Positions 63,903 through 64,000 of a stretch of DNA of 64,000 nucleotides are shown piece by piece. The notes under the pieces are model-generated. The model was not told the origin of the DNA and did no database searches. It was given only the letters and a program-made list of their open reading frames with translations. Each line of letters begins with the position of its first letter. The stretch's first letter is position 1. This DNA is from JANRKB01 sp033763695 (GTDB taxonomy: Bacteria > Planctomycetota > Phycisphaerae > Phycisphaerales > UBA1924): the NCBI GenBank assembly GCA_033763695.1, contig JANRKB010000043.1:124001-188000 (forward strand), written 5' to 3'. The translations under genes were made by a program, and so were the position numbers.

Positions 63903-64000
63903 GCGACACTTGGAGCGGCGACAGAGCCGCGGACCAAGCCGTAATGCTAGGAGGAGAGCGTGGGAGCGGCTGTTTCGTGAGGAAGATTCTTGGATCGTGT

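Overview
The window reads as a GC-rich chromosomal segment of a Phycisphaerae-type planctomycete. The lineage is inferred from family content, not from a database search. The strongest pointers are eleven secreted proteins with a C-terminal EF-hand/dockerin-like tail of the form DFNxDGFxxFxDFDxF...FExGC, one PEP-CTERM-like protein, and many membrane or secreted proteins of unknown function. Coding density is high. The GC-rich third positions also create long meaningless antisense frames, which are left out.

Layout. 1-6.4 kb: the 5' part of clpC (minus), a PEP-CTERM protein with a terminator, a lone nuoD and an HscA-like Hsp70. 6.4-9.9 kb: a HAD phosphatase and a lipoprotein (minus), a divergent tRNA-dihydrouridine synthase with a large insertion, and a DinB/DUF1572 protein. 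9.9-18.2 kb, all minus: gspD, gspE, an esterase, rplU with its terminator, and a sigma-54 response regulator. 18.5-22.1 kb: a BtuF-like binding protein, a PhoX-like phosphatase and an Ala-rich lipoprotein. 22.4-30.2 kb: two tandem 728-residue HAF-repeat/Ig secreted paralogues and a LamG secreted protein. 30.6-33.9 kb: a three-gene Hmc/HybAB-like redox operon (Tat-exported 4x[4Fe-4S] ferredoxin, NrfD-type membrane protein, twelve-heme cytochrome c). 34-50.2 kb: mostly more secreted proteins with the dockerin-like tail (M1 aminopeptidase, FG-GAP-type propeller, Gly-rich protein, metzincin protease), including two visibly broken genes. 50.6-57.3 kb: small cytoplasmic genes, mannose-1-phosphate guanylyltransferase, a DEAD-box helicase and a TonB-like/VWA-like protein. 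57.4-64 kb: a large secreted six-hairpin glycosidase-like protein, tRNA-Ala(GGC), a heptosyltransferase-like GT9 and a MATE transporter fused to a zinc ribbon.

How it fits together. The type II secretion genes, the dockerin-like tails, the PhoX-like enzyme, the proteases, and the adhesin-like and carbohydrate-active proteins suggest a large exported surface proteome. The Hmc-like operon would move electrons between the quinone pool and periplasmic cytochrome c.

The most unusual signal is a pair of 5' leaders of almost equal length (227 and 225 nt) in front of the LamG gene and the ferredoxin operon. They share three stem-loops at matching offsets, and the last one buries the Shine-Dalgarno sequence. 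This is a candidate cis-regulatory RNA. Other notable points are two families of intergenic short-period repeats (heptamer and octamer units), a TGA in place of Trp in a HAF-repeat gene, a double compensating frameshift, and a 91-bp duplicated gene 3' end whose six differences are all synonymous.
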